Positions 18,859-28,154 are shown, numbered from the stretch's first letter. The stretch: DNA of 64,000 bases from Chitinophaga sedimenti (GCF_023156195.1 NZ_JAKUKA010000001.1:4836001-4900000), one strand, 5' to 3'. A program made the numbers and translations. The notes: generated by a model not told the origin, from the sequence alone.

Positions 18859-19763
18859 ATGAAAAAACTATTGAGCCTGTGTGTGCTGGCCCTGTTAGTG
18901 TTTTGCCAACCGGGGATAGCACAAAAGAAGAAAACGCCGGTAAAGAAAAAGACCTATAAGCCTGTCGCGGCCAAAAAGCCCGCGCCACCACCTGTGCAAT
19001 ACGATGCGCTCGCGACGTACATACGGGTGTGGGGGCTCATTAAATACCAGCACCCGGCAGTGGCCGGAGGCGCTTTGGACGCGGATTCGCTGTTCCTGAG
19101 CAACCTGTACACCGTAGAACGCGTAGCGAATAAAAACCAATTTAACCAGGCGATGACCAAAATGCTCGTCAGCCTGGGCGACCTGCCCTCAGACGGCGGC
19201 AACCTCGCAGCTGCGGAAAACGCAGACTGGACCACCAACAATCCACTACTCGACGATAATCTTCGCTGGCAATTGCAGCAAGTAGCGCGTCATGGTATCC
19301 CCGAAGGCGACGCCTCCTCCGAAAAAATCGCCGATCACCTGGAGAGCGTATTGTTTTACCAGGATATTCAATATCCGAACATGCCTTACCAGATGCTGTC
19401 GTTTGCCCGTTACTGGAACAGCGTACATTTTTCCAACACGCGCGACAGCCAGCAGTGGGACACGGTGCTTACGCATTACCTGCCCGGCTTTTATAAAGCC
19501 CGCACGAAGCCGATGTGGAGCAACTTATGCGCAACGTGATGGCCGCCTCCGGGCAATCGCAATCTGCTAATTTTAAAATTAAAAGTGCGGTAAGCCAGCC
19601 CATCAAACGTAAGCGTGTTACTGCGGAGAGTGGGCTTACGCCGGCTTTCATCGAGGAGTACCGGAACAAACGCCGTTTCCTGCAGCCACCGCTGGTGGTG
19701 ATCAACGAAAGAGATATTAAATCTCTTCCAAAAAAGAAAAATGATTGGCAATTTGCCGTTTAA
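18859..19763 (+). CDS. Secreted protein like the N-terminal domain of S41 peptidases
   Basis: About 301 residues with a signal peptide (MKKLLSLCVLALLVFCQPGIAQ), then a Lys/Pro-rich linker, then a helical domain: IRVWGLIKYQHPAVAGG, DADSLFLSNLYTVERVANKNQF. That stretch closely recalls the domain that precedes the PDZ-protease core in Bacteroidota S41 peptidases. Here the protease core is absent; the gene ends with a basic tail (SLPKKKNDWQFAV). One frame break occurs near 19506 (one base missing in GCACGAAGCC). Possibly a regulator or a degenerate relative of such proteases; no catalytic residues are visible. Confidence 0.6.
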
Positions 19764-19801
19764 TAGCTAATTTGCAGGCGTATTACTAAAAAAGCTTTAC
19801 T

Positions 19802-19939
19802 ATGTTGCTGGATTCTAACGTAAGTACTACTACATTTTATCAGGTTGGCGATATGATCGGATTTATCGGATGCTGGGTGACTATCATCGCATTTGCACTG
19901 ATGTTGTTGTATGCAACCGTGAAGTACGTTAAAAAATAA
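19802..19939 (+). CDS. Single-pass small membrane protein (45 residues)
   Basis: A short ORF, MLLDSNVSTTTFYQVGDMIG then a single hydrophobic helix (FIGCWVTIIAFALMLLYA) and a basic end (TVKYVKK). The layout N-out, C-in with positive tail is what a real small membrane protein would show, and it is followed at once by a strong terminator. No homologue is recognised. Confidence 0.5.
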   Translation: MLLDSNVSTTTFYQVGDMIGFIGCWVTIIAFALMLLYATVKYVKK

Positions 19940-19961
19940 GCTCAATCGACCTTTTTATAGG

Positions 19962-19995
19962 AAGCCGCTCTGCATGCAGGGCGGCTTTGTTTTTA
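19962..19995 (+). terminator. Rho-independent terminator
   Basis: AAGCCGC...GCGGCTT with an inner CTGCATGCAG palindrome, followed by TGTTTTT. It ends the transcript of the small membrane protein. Confidence 0.8.
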
Positions 19996-19999
19996 ACTG

Positions 20000-20051
20000 C
20001 TGAAGTGTGCGACGCAACGGCGGTTGAAGAGGGGAGAAAAAGATGGCTACA
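20000..20051. repeat. Dispersed intergenic repeat, copy 1
   Basis: A segment starting CTGAAGTGTGCGACGCAACG and continuing through CGGTTGAAGAGG to GATGGCTACA. A near-identical copy lies at 33400-33450. Both sit in intergenic DNA just after terminator-like hairpins. It may be a REP-like extragenic element. Confidence 0.65.
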
Positions 20052-20083
20052 TAAAAAAGCCGCTGTTCATCACAGCGGCTTTG
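20052..20083 (-). terminator. Rho-independent terminator
   Basis: AAAGCCGCTG and CAGCGGCTTT form a 10-bp stem; on the minus strand it is followed by TTTTTT. It ends the TlpA-like gene. Confidence 0.8.
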
Positions 20084-20091
20084 CTTTATCA

Positions 20092-21476
20092 TTATTTTTT
20101 TGCCATCGTTTTTTCCAGCAGTGTTTTTAGCGCGCCGGTTTTGTCTGACGGGCGCGGCGCATCGATCGTTACGATTTTTCCGCTTTGATCGAACACCATG
20201 AAACGAGGAATACCGGTGATGTTATAAAATTTGGTGATATCGCTCCAGCCGGAAGCGAACAGTTGAATGCCGCTCAGCTCTTCTTTTTCACGAAGTCCTG
20301 CCACTTTTGTTTGTCTTTTTCCACATCTACGGAAATGCTTACAAAAGCTACATTCTGATCGTGCATTTCTTTTTCCAGTGCTTTCAACGAAGGAATTTCC
20401 GCCTTGCAGGGACCGCACCAGGTGGCCCAAACGTCCACCAGCACTACTTTTCCTTTCAAATCTTTCAGCGTAACGGTTTTACCGTTCATATCCGGATAAG
20501 AGAAATTGAGTGCGGCTTCGCCGGCTGCGAAAGTGTGCAGCGATTTTTCGTACGCAGCGTAATCGGCCAGCATGGCTTCAGTGAACATCGACTTATAAGG
20601 CGCAACGCTTGCGGTTAACTCCTCAAAAGTTTTGATGCCGCGCATGCCGTTAATTACCAGCATAGCTTTTACCGTATCGTTGCCATAAAGTTTTGTTCCC
20701 CATGCCCAGCGCTCAGCCGTGTTCATTTTCTTTTGCGTCATGTCGCCGGTCACCATAGACCATGTGGTGTAAAAACTCATCAGCTTTTCCCCTTCGCCAA
20801 GTTGCAGCAATTTGCCATCGGCGTATTTGTTAGGCTGACTCACTTCACTGAAGAACGCAGGATACTGTTCTTTGGTCGGGTGCGCGGAATGCGGCGTGTA
20901 CAGGAAGGACAGGCCGATCAGCTCCAAATCCGCGTCCACGGTGAACTTGAACAGTTCGTTGAACTTTTTGTTCGGTGTGGTAGCCTTGGCGCGGATGATT
21001 TTTGCCTCTTTTTCCAGTTGCTCGAAGCGCGGGAAAAACGTGGCGAACGTGCTGGTGTCGTTTTTCAACATAAGTGCTTTGCGGCGCAAGTCGCGGCTTT
21101 TGTCGGCCCATTCCAGCAACAGTTTGTTTTCGGGAGATGGGGCGGTAAGCTGGTAACCGGCATCTTCTGTGAGGTCCAGCTTCACCTGGTCGCCCGGCTT
21201 TAGGTACAGGCGCGTGTAGTCTCTTTTGTTTCCGGATACATAATAGTAGCCTTCCTGCACGGTGCTGAGGCCCAATACATAACCTTCGTCGCTTCCCACA
21301 CGGGTTTGCGCGAACTCCTGCATTTTACCTTCCTTCACGGTGAAGAGGTAAATGGTGTTCGTTTTGGCTTCTTTTACTTTTCCCTGAATGATGGTTGGAA
21401 GGGCGGCGCGTGCGGAGAATGCAGCGGCCATTAAGCCCAACACCGCCACCGAAGCGCGGAGTTTGTTCTTTGTCAT
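20092..21476 (-). CDS. TlpA-like periplasmic thioredoxin-fold protein
   Basis: About 461 residues. A signal peptide (LGLMAAAFSARA) leads to a DUF4369-like N-terminal half (IQGKVKEAKTNTIYLFTVKEG) and a C-terminal AhpC/TlpA thioredoxin domain with the redox pair in VWATWCGPCKAEIP. Such proteins reduce or isomerise disulfides in the Bacteroidota periplasm. The frame breaks near 20287, where A5 stands for A6 in the KKEEL segment; the repaired end contains the cis-proline loop GIPRFMVFD. It stands alone between a convergent neighbour and the divergent MFS gene. Confidence 0.88.
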
Positions 21477-21578
21477 AGATCACGTTAAATTTTAATGTTG
21501 GCTATTTCTTAGCGCTAACGAAAATAACATTTCCCGCTGAAATGCAGCTTCCTCAGTGGCCCAGCGGTCAAAAAAACC

Positions 21579-21586
21579 TAATTTTG
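21579..21586 (+). promoter_or_regulatory. -7 element directly before the MFS start
   Basis: TAATTTTG fits TAnnTTTG and ends only 4 nt before the ATG at 21591, so the transcript would be leaderless or nearly so. Confidence 0.45.
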
Positions 21587-21590
21587 CAAC

Positions 21591-22867
21591 ATGGACCAGT
21601 CGTTGAATGGAAAGATATACACCTTTCAGTTCGTCTTACTCTGCTTAAGCAACGCGTTTTTCTCTGCCAGTTTTAACATGATGATCCCGGAACTCCCGGC
21701 GTACCTTACCAGTTTGGGCGGTGCTGATTACAAGGGTTACATTATTGGTCTCTTTACGCTCATGGCGGGACTTTCGCGCCCTTTCAGCGGCAAACTTACC
21801 GACACGATTGGCCGTATTCCCGTTATGGTATTTGGTTCGCTGGTATGCGTGGTGTGCAGCTTACTTTATCCGCTTGTTAGTTCCGTCGCTGCATTTTTGC
21901 TCCTTCGTTTTTTCCATGGTTTTTCTACCGGTTTCAAACCCACAGCGACTTCCGCATATGTGGCAGACCTGGTTCCGTTTAACCGTCGCGCCGAAGCGAT
22001 GGGCATGATTGGCCTGTTCAGCACTATCGGATTATCGCTCGGACCGGCTATTGGCGGGTTCGTGGCCAGCATCTGGGGCACAATGGTTATGTTTCAGGTA
22101 TCAGCAGTATTTGCATTATTGTCGGTAGTGATCCTGGTAGGTGCGATGAAGGAAACATTACCAGCCAAGCAGCGCTTCAGCGCAAAACTGCTAAAGATTT
22201 CGCGGCACGAACTGGTGGAGCCTTCCGTACTGCCCGCTGCCGTGGTAACGTTTCTTACTTATGTATGTTATGGCGCCCTCCTCACCGTGATCCCCGACTT
22301 TTCGGAGTACCGGGCATGAAGAACAAAGGACTTTTCTTCACTTTCTTTACCGCCAGCTCTATCGCCATTCGCCTGTTTGCGGGCAAGGCTTCGGATAAAT
22401 ACGGGCGCGTGCCGTTATTGAAAATTTCTACCGCACTGATGGCTGTTTCCATGTTCATGATCGCGATATCGCACACGCAATTTATGTTGTTGCTGTCTTC
22501 GCTGATTTACGGTGTAGCACTGGGTATTAATTCGCCCGTGGTTACGGCCTGGACGATTGACCTGGGGCAGCCTGAGCATCGCGGGCGCGCGCTGGCAACA
22601 ATGTACATTGCTTTGGAAGCGGGTATTGGTTTAGGCGCTTACTTTTCTGCTAAAATTTATAATAATAACGCCCGGCTTTTTGAGCTTACTTTCTACGTGA
22701 TGGCGGCGGTTACGCTGCTCGCCACTATTTATCTACTGTTCGTGCAAGGGGATAGGGGATGGAAGCAGTCGTTGCGGACGGCCGTCGAAAAAAGCGATCA
22801 TAAAAAAGAGGCAGCTTTTGCGGATAAATCACAACCGGCCAATAATTATAACGGCGGACAATGGTGA
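21591..22867 (+). CDS. MFS transporter
   Basis: A 12-helix major facilitator of about 425 residues. The loop 2-3 signature appears as GKLTDTIGRIPVMVFG (~65-80) and its second-half copy as GKASDKYGRVPLLK. Helix 4-5 motifs include FHGFSTGFKPTATSAYVADL. The hydrophilic tail (EKSDHKKEAAFADK) is cytoplasmic. The substrate cannot be told; the type resembles drug or sugar efflux carriers. The frame breaks near 22313 (CGGGCATG, one base short). Its last codons lie inside the stem of a terminator hairpin. Confidence 0.9.
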
Positions 22868-22882
22868 TCGTCCGCCGTTTTA
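22850..22882. terminator. Bidirectional terminator overlapping the MFS stop codon
   Basis: AACGGCGGAC (22850-22859) and GTCCGCCGTT (22870-22879) form a perfect 10-bp stem with the MFS stop in the loop. It serves the MFS gene and the convergent kdnB gene. Confidence 0.75.
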
Positions 22883-22887
22883 TCATG

Positions 22888-23964
22888 TTAGAATTTCTCG
22901 TACAATGCGCGCAAGCGATCGCGGGTCATTTGCTCCTTCCATGTGGGGCCAAGTGCGTTTTCCCACAGTGGTGCCATGCCCAGCGATACATCAATCATCT
23001 TGTTGAAGTCCGCGTCGGTTAAGCCTTTGGTAATGCCTTGCGGAATATCGATGTTATGTTTTTCCACCATTTGCTTAAACTCTTTTACACCTGCGGGATA
23101 AAATTCTTCAATCTTATCGAACACAATGCAGTTGCCGATACCGTGTTTGATGCCGAGCAGGTAAGCCAAACCATAGCTCACTGCGTGCGCCACGCCCACC
23201 TGTGAATAAGCAATGCTCATACCGCCGGCGTAGGAAGCCATCATCAGTTTTTCGTCGGCGTCGTCATCCCAGTTATCTTTTCTCAGGAAGATTTCCTGGC
23301 ACAGTTCCAGGGCCTTTTCGCCGTAAGAGCGGCTGAAAGCATTAAGGTATGTGCCTTCCAGGCTTTCTATGCAGTGAATATAGCAGTCCATCGCGGTATA
23401 GAAGCGCTGGTTCACCGGTGCATCTTTGATTAATTCCGGATCGAGTACGATTTGATCGAAGGGGGTGAAATCGGAGTTCATACCCAGTTTGCGTGTAGGA
23501 CCGGTAAGCACGCAGGTGCGGCTTACTTCCGCGCCGGTCCCTGCCAGTGTGGGGATGCCCACTTTGTATACGCCGGGGAACTTCACGAGGTCCCAACCCT
23601 GGTAATCGGCAGACGAACCCGGGTTGTTCATCATCAGCGATACTGCTTTGGCCATGTCCATTACTGAGCCGCCACCGATGCCAACAATACCGGATACCTC
23701 ACCAAATTCGGCTTTCAGATCATCGCGGATTTTATCGACATATGTTGTTTTAGGCTCGTCGGTCACGTTGATGAAGATGACCTTATCTTTTCCACGCAAC
23801 GGGATGCGGCCCGTCAGCGCAGGTTTGTTTTCAAAAACATGGTCCACAAAAAAGATCATCGGCGCATCGCCTTTGCGGTTTGGCGCGAGTATCTCGTCCA
23901 GTTGTCCGAAGGAGCCGCGACCATAAATCACGTATCCCACCATTTTAAAGTTCCTGAATTTCAT
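22888..23964 (-). CDS. kdnB: 3-deoxy-alpha-D-manno-octulosonate 8-oxidase KdnB
   Basis: A 358-residue iron-containing alcohol-dehydrogenase-fold protein. Known KdnB (Shewanella) oxidises C8 of Kdo to an aldehyde that KdnA then aminates. Seen here are the nucleotide loop GIGGGSVMDMAKAVS, PTLAGTGAEVSRTCVL, and metal-ligand histidines in AMDCYIHCIES and GVAHAVSYGLAYLLGIKHGIGN. The assignment over other Fe-ADHs rests on the neighbours: kdsB begins 9 nt upstream of its start and a KdnA-type aminotransferase lies before that. The frame is intact. Last gene of the cluster. Confidence 0.88.
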   Translation of the reverse strand: MKFRNFKMVGYVIYGRGSFGQLDEILAPNRKGDAPMIFFVDHVFENKPALTGRIPLRGKDKVIFINVTDEPKTTYVDKIRDDLKAEFGEVSGIVGIGGGSVMDMAKAVSLMMNNPGSSADYQGWDLVKFPGVYKVGIPTLAGTGAEVSRTCVLTGPTRKLGMNSDFTPFDQIVLDPELIKDAPVNQRFYTAMDCYIHCIESLEGTYLNAFSRSYGEKALELCQEIFLRKDNWDDDADEKLMMASYAGGMSIAYSQVGVAHAVSYGLAYLLGIKHGIGNCIVFDKIEEFYPAGVKEFKQMVEKHNIDIPQGITKGLTDADFNKMIDVSLGMAPLWENALGPTWKEQMTRDRLRALYEKF

Positions 23965-23973
23965 ATCGTTATA

Positions 23974-24708
23974 TTAACTATTTGCTTTAAGAAATGCTTC
24001 AGCCTTTACAGTCTTCGGCCGTATCTATTTCTACACCCATGTATTCTGTTACAACCATTTTCAACGGAATGCCGTGTTCGAGGTAGCGGAGGCATTCAAT
24101 TTTTTCTGCTGATTCCAGTGGCGTCATCGGCCAGGTCGTGAACTGCATCAGCGCATCTTTACGGAAAGCGTAGATGCCAATGTGTTCGTAATATACGGGC
24201 GTCACGTTTTTATCGCGGTGGTAGGGAACAGGAGAGCGGGAGAACATCAGCGAGTTGAAGTTCAGGTCTACCGCCACTTTCACGTAATTAGGGTCGGCTA
24301 CGGAAGATGCGTCTTTTAATTCCTGCATCAGCGACGCCACCTGCACTTTTTACCGGCTTCACCATCGAATTCCTTCAACAGCTTTTCGAGTGCGGCGCGT
24401 TGTGCAAAAGGTTCGTCGCCCTGTACGTTTACCACGATATCAGCATCCATATCCTTTACCGCTTCGGCGATACGGTCGGAGCCGGATTCGTGTTCCTTTA
24501 TGCTCATGACGGCTTTGCCGCCGTTGCTGGTGATTTCATTAAAAATTTCGTCGCTGTCGGTCACTACGATTACCTCATCGAATACGCCGGTGTTAACGGT
24601 CGATTCGTAGGTGCGCAGGATTACGGTTTTACCGCCGAGCAGCTGCATCAGTTTGCGTGGAAAGCGGGTGGCCCCTATGCGGGCGGGGATCATGGCTATC
24701 TTTTTCAT
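23974..24708 (-). CDS. kdsB: CMP-8-amino-Kdo/CMP-Kdo cytidylyltransferase KdsB
   Basis: KdsB activates Kdo (or 8-amino-Kdo in the KdnAB pathway) with CTP for lipid A glycosylation. The start MKKIAMIPARIGATRFPRKL, then IVVTDSDEIFNEI, VVNVQGDEPF and YYEHIGIYAFRKDAL are family hallmarks. The frame breaks near 24350 (A5 for A6) and again near 24005, where the frame leaves the family C-terminus (VKAEAFLKANS follows in the other frame). Repaired length is about 245 residues. The ATG at 24708 is the family start; upstream codons come from the terminator region. Confidence 0.92.
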
Positions 24709-24736
24709 GGCGGAGTTTATCCTTCTAACTAACAAC

Positions 24737-24776
24737 AAAAGGAGCAACACAACGTTCAGCGTTGCGCCACTCCTTT
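24737..24776 (-). terminator. Hairpin between kdnA and kdsB
   Basis: AAAGGAG...CTCCTTT with an inner CAACG...CGTTG stem, followed on the minus strand by TTTTGTTG. It may end or attenuate the kdnA transcript before kdsB. Confidence 0.6.
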
Positions 24777-24806
24777 ATATCGTTTTGAAAAATGAGATCA
24801 TCTTAA

Positions 24807-25997
24807 TTATAAAACACTTTTAACCGCGTTAGCCAGTTTTTCGGCGCGTGCTGCCAATTCTTTCTCATCCCAGGTGAGGTTGATAGGAGTAGAAATGGTG
24901 CGGCCGATAATAGCGTCGGACGCCGGGAACTGCTTGGTTTTGTAAGCGTCCATGGCGGCTCTCACTTCAGGACCGAAACCGGTGAGGGAAACGCCGTCTT
25001 TGAAGTGGTTCCATTTGCGTACATAGTGCCAGTTGTTATCAAACCAGTAAAACGCGGGGATGCCTGCGGCTTTGATCGCTGCTGCTGCGGCCGCGGCTTT
25101 CGCTGCGTCGGGCAGGAAGAAGCTGAGGAACGTGGCGGCGTCGCCTTTCGGATCGGGCAGGCGGCGGAACGTAACACCCGGAATGTTTTTCAGGGCTGAT
25201 TTGAGTACTTCTTTATTGTTACGCTGGATTTCCAGGAATTTGTCGAGTTTACGGATCTGCGCCAGGCCAACTGCAGCATGCAGTTCTGAGATGCGATAAT
25301 TATAACCCAGGAAAGGATGGAGGTCTGCACCGCGGTCAACGCCAAGGTGGTCGTGGCCGTGGTCGGTGTAGCCGTCGCATTTTGTATAAACGGCTTCGTT
25401 GTTTGTCAGTACCACCCCGCCTTCGGCGCAGGTAACTGTTTTAACGAAGTCGAACGAGAACGTGCCCGCATCGCCGATAGAGCCCAGCGCCTGACCGTCG
25501 TAGGTAGCGCCAATAGCCTGACAGGCATCTTCGAGCAGCAACAGATTATGTTCTTTGCAGATCGCTTTCAACGCGCCGAGGTCGGCCATACCGCCACACA
25601 TGTGCACGGGCATGATCACCTTCGTTTTAGGCGTGATGGCAGCTTTTACAGCCGCCGGATCCAGCGTGAGCGTATCATCCACATCAACCAAAACCGGGAT
25701 AGCGCCTACAGAAAGTACCGCTTCGAAGCTCGCCACAAATGTAAAGGTCGGCATGATCACCTCATCGCCGTAACCGATACCCAGTGCGGCCATTGCGGTA
25801 GAGAGCGCGGTGGTGCCGCTGGAGGTCAGTTGCGCATACTTCACATCGAAGCGGTCGCAAAGCGCCTGTTCCAGCTCTTTCGCTTTCCATACATTATTAC
25901 GTGGGCCATCGAAGCCATAACGCATATAGATGCCTGTTTCCAGCACATCCATTACTTCTTTCTTTTCTGCGTCGTCGAAAAGTTCATATCCGGGCAT
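24807..25997 (-). CDS. kdnA: 8-amino-3,8-dideoxy-manno-octulosonate transaminase KdnA
   Basis: A 396-residue PLP enzyme of the DegT/DnrJ/EryC1 aminotransferase family. KdnA converts the C8 aldehyde of Kdo to the amine using glutamate. Signs of this subgroup: the start MPGYELFDDAEKKEVMDVLE, the PLP lysine K186 in SFDFVKTVTCAEGG, DHGHDHLGVDRGADLHPFLG, FYWFDNNWHYVRKW and SDAIIGRTISTPINL. These match what I know of Shewanella KdnA rather than other sugar aminotransferases. An Ala-rich stretch occurs near residue 305. The frame is intact. A -7 element lies 41 nt upstream. Confidence 0.9.
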   Translation of the reverse strand: MPGYELFDDAEKKEVMDVLETGIYMRYGFDGPRNNVWKAKELEQALCDRFDVKYAQLTSSGTTALSTAMAALGIGYGDEVIMPTFTFVASFEAVLSVGAIPVLVDVDDTLTLDPAAVKAAITPKTKVIMPVHMCGGMADLGALKAICKEHNLLLLEDACQAIGATYDGQALGSIGDAGTFSFDFVKTVTCAEGGVVLTNNEAVYTKCDGYTDHGHDHLGVDRGADLHPFLGYNYRISELHAAVGLAQIRKLDKFLEIQRNNKEVLKSALKNIPGVTFRRLPDPKGDAATFLSFFLPDAAKAAAAAAAIKAAGIPAFYWFDNNWHYVRKWNHFKDGVSLTGFGPEVRAAMDAYKTKQFPASDAIIGRTISTPINLTWDEKELAARAEKLANAVKSVL

Positions 25998-26038
25998 AGC
26001 TTATATTTTTATACTTCGGTCTATTTTTTTATGTTGTG

Positions 26039-26046
26039 CAAAGGTA
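26039..26046 (-). promoter_or_regulatory. -7 promoter element for the kdnA cluster
   Basis: TACCTTTG on the minus strand fits TAnnTTTG about 41 nt before the kdnA start. A clear -33 TTG was not found. Confidence 0.5.
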
Positions 26047-26103
26047 GCATAATCGGAACATGCTGCGCTCGAAAAACTGTTTATCTTTTGCTAAAAATTT
26101 AAC

Positions 26104-26534
26104 ATGCGTTCATTCATCATTATCATAGCAGTACTTGTTTTCGGTAGCTCCATTACCGCAAAAGCCCAGCAAAATGAGGTAGAAAAGATAAAAGCATTGA
26201 TGAAGGTGCAGTCGGAGGCCTGGAACCGCCGGGACTGGAGGCTTTTATGACCACCTACTGGAAGTCCGATTCGCTGATGTTCATCGGCAAAAACGGGGTA
26301 ACCTATGGTTGGCAGGCTACACTTGACAATTACAAAAAGGGGTACCCGGACAAAGCCGCAATGGGTCAGCTGGAATTTAACCTACTAGAATTCAAGCGGT
26401 TGGCGAAAGGAGTTTACCTGGTAATAGGCAAATGGCATTTGACGCGGACGATCGGCGACTTACAGGGACATTTTTCCTTAACAATGAAGAAGATTGATGG
26501 CGAATGGAAGATCATTGCCGACCATAGCAGCTAA
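26104..26534 (+). CDS. Secreted SnoaL/NTF2-like (DUF4440) protein
   Basis: About 143 residues with a signal peptide (IIIAVLVFGSSITAKAQ). The NTF2-like fold is suggested by KALMKVQSEAWNRRDLEAFM (repaired), TYWKSDSLMFIGKNGVTYGW and the closing WKIIADHSS. Small proteins of this type bind or turn over little ligands, but no active site is evident. The frame breaks near 26234 (GACTGG for GACCTGG). It precedes the amidohydrolase by 16 nt and is probably cotranscribed. Confidence 0.75.
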
Positions 26535-26550
26535 GTACAAATTTTACATC

Positions 26551-28119
26551 ATGAGAAAATTGCCCCTCACTGCCATGCTCCTCTGCGCCGCCCTGGCGTC
26601 TCGGGCGCAGCAATGCGACTTGCTCATCAAAAATGCCCGCATCATCGATGGTACCGGCAACAACTGGTATTATGGGGATGTGGCAGTAACGGCCGGAAAA
26701 ATTGTGCGGACAGGCAACCTGGCCTCCTACACCGCCACAAAAACCATCAGCGCAAACGGCCTTACCGTAGCTCCCGGCTTCATCGACGTACATACACATA
26801 TAGAAGGCGACGAGTTCAAGGTGCCTACCGCTGACAACTTCCTGCTGGATGGCGTTACAACGGTGATTACGGGCAACTGCGGATCATCCAACCCCGATCT
26901 TGCGCGTTATTTTTATAAACTTGATAGTGCGCGGCTCTCCATTAACGTAGCATCTTTCATCGGCCATAACGATGTGCGCCGCGCTATCATTGGCAACAGC
27001 AATCGCCAGCCCACGCCGCAGGAACAGCAACAGATGGAAGCGATGGTGGAAAAAGCCATGAAAGACGGCGCCGTCGGGTTAAGTACGGGACTTATTTACC
27101 TGCCGGGCATGTATGCCAAAACTGAAGAAATTACTGGTCTGGCCAAAGTGGCCGCCCGTTACGGCGGCGTTTATGCTACGCACATGCGCAACGAGGCGGA
27201 CCAGGTAAACGACGCCATTGAAGAGGCGCTTACGATAGGCAGACAGGCCAATATCCCGGTAGAAATATCTCACTTTAAAGTTAGTGGAAAACAAAACTGG
27301 GGCCGTTCCCGGCAAACGCTGGCCCTGGTCCAACAGGCGCGCGAAGAAGGCATAGAAGTGACCATCGATCAATACCCTTACACCGCAAGCAGCACATCGA
27401 TTAACACCCTGTTGCCTAATTGGGCGCTGTCCGGCGGCCGCGACTCCATCGTCTACAGGCTTACAGATAACAACACGCGACAGCAGATCGTTAGCAAAAT
27501 GCTTTCCATCTATAAAAATCGCAAACTCAAACACCTGGACTATGCCGTGGTGGCGTCTTTCAGACCAGACACCAGCCTGAATGGCAAAAACATTATGGAG
27601 ATCAACAGGCTTCGCGGACATAAAGCCACGCTGAAGAATGAGATCAACACGGTGCTGGACATTGTAAAAGAGGGTGGCGCGGGCATGGTGTTTCATAGTA
27701 TGAACGAAGATGATGTGAAATACATCATGCAATATCCCTTTAACATGTTTGCTTCGGATGCGGGCATTCGACAATTTAACGTAGGCGTGCCACATCCTCG
27801 CGGTTATGGCACCAACGCCCGCGTGTTGGGCCGATATGTGCGTGAGCAAAAAGTAATTTCACTGGAAGAAGCCATTCGACGCATGACGTCGCTGCCGGCC
27901 CAGAAGTTCCGGCTCGGCGGACGCGGATTATTATTGCCGGGGTACAATGCGGACATCGTTATTTTTGATCCGGCTACTGTCACCGATAATTCCACCTTTG
28001 AGCAACCGCACCAATATGCTACAGGATTTAAATATGTACTCGTGAACGGCGTAGTAACAATAGACGAGGGAAAACATGTTGGAGCGAGAAGCGGGATGGT
28101 ATTAAAAGGAAATCAATAA
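26551..28119 (+). CDS. Amidohydrolase, N-acyl-D-amino-acid deacylase type
   Basis: A 522-residue secreted metal-dependent hydrolase. After the signal peptide (MRKLPLTAMLLCAALASRAQ) come LLIKNARIIDGTGNNWYYGD, the metal-binding DVHTHIEGDEF (~88), GAVGLSTGLIYLPGMYAKTEE, THMRNEADQ, EISHFKVSGKQNWG, FASDAGI and the closing DIVIFDPATV. This layout matches D-aminoacylases that remove acyl groups from N-acyl-D-amino acids. The exact substrate is not certain; dipeptides are possible. The frame is intact. Confidence 0.88.
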   Translation: MRKLPLTAMLLCAALASRAQQCDLLIKNARIIDGTGNNWYYGDVAVTAGKIVRTGNLASYTATKTISANGLTVAPGFIDVHTHIEGDEFKVPTADNFLLDGVTTVITGNCGSSNPDLARYFYKLDSARLSINVASFIGHNDVRRAIIGNSNRQPTPQEQQQMEAMVEKAMKDGAVGLSTGLIYLPGMYAKTEEITGLAKVAARYGGVYATHMRNEADQVNDAIEEALTIGRQANIPVEISHFKVSGKQNWGRSRQTLALVQQAREEGIEVTIDQYPYTASSTSINTLLPNWALSGGRDSIVYRLTDNNTRQQIVSKMLSIYKNRKLKHLDYAVVASFRPDTSLNGKNIMEINRLRGHKATLKNEINTVLDIVKEGGAGMVFHSMNEDDVKYIMQYPFNMFASDAGIRQFNVGVPHPRGYGTNARVLGRYVREQKVISLEEAIRRMTSLPAQKFRLGGRGLLLPGYNADIVIFDPATVTDNSTFEQPHQYATGFKYVLVNGVVTIDEGKHVGARSGMVLKGNQ

Positions 28120-28150
28120 AAAAAAGCCGCGGCACAAACCGCGGCTTTGA
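28120..28150. terminator. Bidirectional terminator
   Basis: AAAGCCGCGG and CCGCGGCTTT form a perfect 10-bp stem with a 6-nt loop (CACAAA); A- and T-rich flanks serve both the amidohydrolase and the convergent M16 gene. Confidence 0.85.
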
Positions 28151-28154
28151 TATT

